A stretch of 7,740 nucleotides of DNA from Pseudorhodobacter sp. (GTDB lineage: Bacteria; Pseudomonadota; Alphaproteobacteria; Rhodobacterales; Rhodobacteraceae). The stretch covers positions 1 to 7,740 of the forward strand of contig JACMNW010000226.1 of the NCBI GenBank assembly GCA_014378345.1, in the 5' to 3' direction. A model generated the notes under the pieces. The model searched no databases and was not told the origin of the DNA. It worked only from the letters and a program-made list of their open reading frames with translations. The first letter of the stretch is position 1. Each line of letters begins with the position of its first letter. Positions 5,948 to 7,740 of the stretch are shown here, piece by piece. The translations under genes were made by a program, and so were the position numbers.

Positions 5948-7012
5948 TTATCGCAACCGCAACCCGGCAGTATCCGCTGCAAAGAACATCGCATCGGCAC
6001 TATCATATGCCACGCCCACCATCGTGCCGGATTTGATCGTCAGATCATCATGCGCTTCGATCACCAGTTTTTCGCCGGTTGAGGCCGACAAATGCACGAA
6101 TGATACGCCGCCCAAAGCCTCTGTCAGTTCTACTTTGTGGCTGGTGCCCGCCATATCCAGCCGCAACTGCTGTGGGCGCAGGCCGACAATCACATTGGCC
6201 CCGGCACCCGGCAACGCGACTGACGTGCTAACAGATCCGGACAGGCCCTTTGCCGCAACAGCACCCGCCTTTTCAACCTTGCCCGCCACGAAATTCATCG
6301 CCGGGCTGCCGATAAAGCCCGCCACAAATCGGTTATCGGGGTTCTGGTACAATTCCAGCGGCGCGCCGACCTGTTCGATCCGGCCCTTGCGCAGCACGAC
6401 GATCTTATCGGCCAGGGTCATCGCTTCAACCTGATCATGCGTCACGTAGATCATGGTGGCACCCAGTTCGCGGTGCAGGCGGGCAATTTCCACCCGCATT
6501 TCCACCCGCAACTCGGCATCAAGGTTTGATAGCGGCTCGTCAAACAAGAACACCTGCGGCCCGCGCACAATCGCCCGGCCAATCGCCACCCGCTGCCGCT
6601 GCCCGCCGGACAACGCCTTTGGTTTGCGGGAAAGATACTCGTCCAGCTTCAAAATACGGCTGGCCTCTTTGACCTTGCTGGCCACTTCTTCCTTTGGATG
6701 CCCGGTCATTTTCAGACCAAACCCCATATTTTCTGCAACTGTCATATGCGGATAAAGCGCGTAGGTCTGAAACACCATCGCCACGCCTCGTTCGGCCGGG
6801 TCGGCCTTCGTCACATCGCGTGCGCCGATATGAATGGCCCCGCCGGATGTTTCCTCCAGCCCGGCCACCATGCGCAGCAAAGTAGATTTGCCACACCCCG
6901 ACGGGCCAACAAAGACGCAGAACTCGCCATCCTCGATTTTCAGGTCAATTCCGTGAATAACCTTCACGTCGCCAAACTGCTTCATCACATTCTGTAATGC
7001 GACACCCGCCAT
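5948..7012 (-). CDS. ABC importer ATP-binding protein, MalK/UgpC type
   Basis: This 354-residue ATPase powers an ABC importer from the cytoplasmic side, in the CUT1 group that takes up sugars, polyols or glycerol-3-phosphate. Visible parts are Walker A GPSGCGKST (36-44), Q-loop Q82, signature LSGGQ (134-138), Walker B VFLFDEP with D158/E159, and switch histidine H192 in YVTHDQVEAMTLAD. The NBD-to-tail junction FIGSPAMNF (233-241) and a C-terminal TOBE-type domain (about 240-350, with VGLRPQQL) follow, as usual for MalK/UgpC. The ATG at 7010-7012 is preceded by a strong GGGAGGG Shine-Dalgarno (7019-7025). The gene follows the IclR regulator by 23 bases and is last before the convergent trhO. 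No permease or binding-protein gene is in the window, so they must lie beyond 7740 or elsewhere. Automatic annotation would probably name it ugpC, but the substrate is not shown. Confidence 0.94.
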   Translation of the reverse strand: MAGVALQNVMKQFGDVKVIHGIDLKIEDGEFCVFVGPSGCGKSTLLRMVAGLEETSGGAIHIGARDVTKADPAERGVAMVFQTYALYPHMTVAENMGFGLKMTGHPKEEVASKVKEASRILKLDEYLSRKPKALSGGQRQRVAIGRAIVRGPQVFLFDEPLSNLDAELRVEMRVEIARLHRELGATMIYVTHDQVEAMTLADKIVVLRKGRIEQVGAPLELYQNPDNRFVAGFIGSPAMNFVAGKVEKAGAVAAKGLSGSVSTSVALPGAGANVIVGLRPQQLRLDMAGTSHKVELTEALGGVSFVHLSASTGEKLVIEAHDDLTIKSGTMVGVAYDSADAMFFAADTAGLRLR

Positions 7013-7035
7013 GATTTTCCCTCCCGTTAATGTCT

Positions 7036-7740
7036 TTAGTGATCTTCTGGAAAGCGCCAGCTTTCCGCTTCCCCAGCAATAGCGTTCGCCGTTTCCTGAA
7101 TGCGCGGCGCAAGTTGCGCCAGCGCGTCCAAACTTGACCGCGATGTTGTTGAAGTAACCGACAAGGCCCCCATGACCCGGCCCGACTGCGTTAGAATCGG
7201 CAGGGCAATGCAGATGATCCCCGGCTCATGTTCTTCATTGTCAAAAGCGTAGCCGCGTTTCCGAATCACTTGCAACTCTGCCAGCAGAGCAATGGGAGTG
7301 CATAACGTGTTGGGCGTGAAGCGGTGAAAGGACTGCCGTTCAATGGCGCGATCTTGCATATCGGGGGGCAGAAAAGCCAACATCGCCTTGCCAACACCGG
7401 TGCAATAGGCGGGGCCAACCTTGCCCGCCTGACTGAACATTTCTACCGCGCGGGTGGCATTGCGCTTGTCGACATACAGTACCTGCGCCTGATCCATTTG
7501 CGCCAGATGGATGGTTTCACCCACGTCAGCTGAAAGTGTATCAATCCAGGGCCTTGCCACAGGTGCAAGCGAGCTTTGCGACCACGCGGCATGGGCCAGT
7601 CGCACCAATCGCACGCCTAGTGAGTAAGACTGCCGCTCTGGGTCATAGGCTAGCATTCCCTGGTTTGTCAGGGTCTGCAAAAATCGGTACATTGTTGCTT
7701 TGGGGTAGGTTCCGGCGCCCAGCAATTCAGTAAACCGCAC
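7036..7740 (-). CDS. IclR-family transcriptional regulator, N-terminus missing
   Basis: IclR proteins are DNA-binding regulators with an N-terminal winged helix and a C-terminal effector-binding domain, often controlling carbon-source catabolism or uptake. The visible 234 residues begin inside the winged helix: YPKATMYRFLQTLTNQGML, then YSLGVRLVRLA. They continue through the effector domain, including GPAYCTGVGKAMLAFLP, the segment from RKRGYAFDNEEHEPGI, and IALPILTQSGRVMGALSVT. The first codon in the window is GTG, encoding an internal valine; about 20 or more N-terminal residues should lie past 7740. The stop is TAA at 7036-7038. The gene leads into the ABC ATPase gene 23 bases downstream, so it probably regulates that transport operon, including itself. 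Effector and DNA site cannot be told from this sequence. Confidence 0.92.
   Translation of the reverse strand: MRFTELLGAGTYPKATMYRFLQTLTNQGMLAYDPERQSYSLGVRLVRLAHAAWSQSSLAPVARPWIDTLSADVGETIHLAQMDQAQVLYVDKRNATRAVEMFSQAGKVGPAYCTGVGKAMLAFLPPDMQDRAIERQSFHRFTPNTLCTPIALLAELQVIRKRGYAFDNEEHEPGIICIALPILTQSGRVMGALSVTSTTSRSSLDALAQLAPRIQETANAIAGEAESWRFPEDH

Noticed and set aside
6540..6896. 118-codon minus-strand frame within the ABC ATPase gene
   Set aside because: It is an out-of-frame reading of the same strand as the ATPase, whose Walker and signature motifs confirm the other frame.

Overview
The window looks like chromosomal DNA of an alphaproteobacterium, most likely Rhodobacterales (Roseobacter/Rhodobacter type). 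This rests on protein style (PncB, TrhO and the UgpC-type ATPase), the moderately GC-rich dense coding, and a dispersed palindrome (TCCGAAAA-loop-TTTTCGGA with GCGCAT/ATGCGC flanks) of a kind recalled from alphaproteobacterial intergenic DNA. There are seven protein genes, two cut by the window edges. No tRNA, rRNA, CRISPR array, insertion sequence or phage gene was seen.

Layout: 1-605 (+) is the 3' part of an APH-fold small-molecule kinase. It meets pncB (610-1902, -) tail to tail with a 4-base gap. Reading leftward on the minus strand, pncA (4278-4886), a six-TM hybrid sensor histidine kinase (1957-4209) and pncB follow one another with gaps of 68 and 54 bases, so they may be co-transcribed. 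trhO (4993-5895, +) diverges from pncA across a 106-base control region (4887-4992). At 5948-7012 (-) lies a MalK/UgpC-type ABC importer ATPase, 23 bases downstream of an IclR-family regulator (7036 to beyond 7740, -). These two look like one operon whose other members are outside the window.

Function: PncA deamidates nicotinamide to nicotinate and PncB converts nicotinate to NaMN, so together they form the Preiss-Handler salvage entry to NAD. The kinase between them has no cognate response regulator or HPt protein in the window. Its position makes a link to NAD or nicotinate status a fair but unproven hypothesis. TrhO modifies tRNA wobble uridine and is probably an independent neighbour. The IclR/ABC pair probably belongs to a carbohydrate-type uptake locus.

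Most interesting non-coding signals: a near-perfect intrinsic terminator (11-bp stem plus T5) lying inside the last codons of trhO, before its stop codon; the dispersed palindrome immediately after it; and a hairpin whose 3' arm runs into the Shine-Dalgarno of the TTG-started kinase gene. Nothing here amounts to a clearly new multi-gene system; the region is mostly core metabolism with one unexplained sensor kinase.
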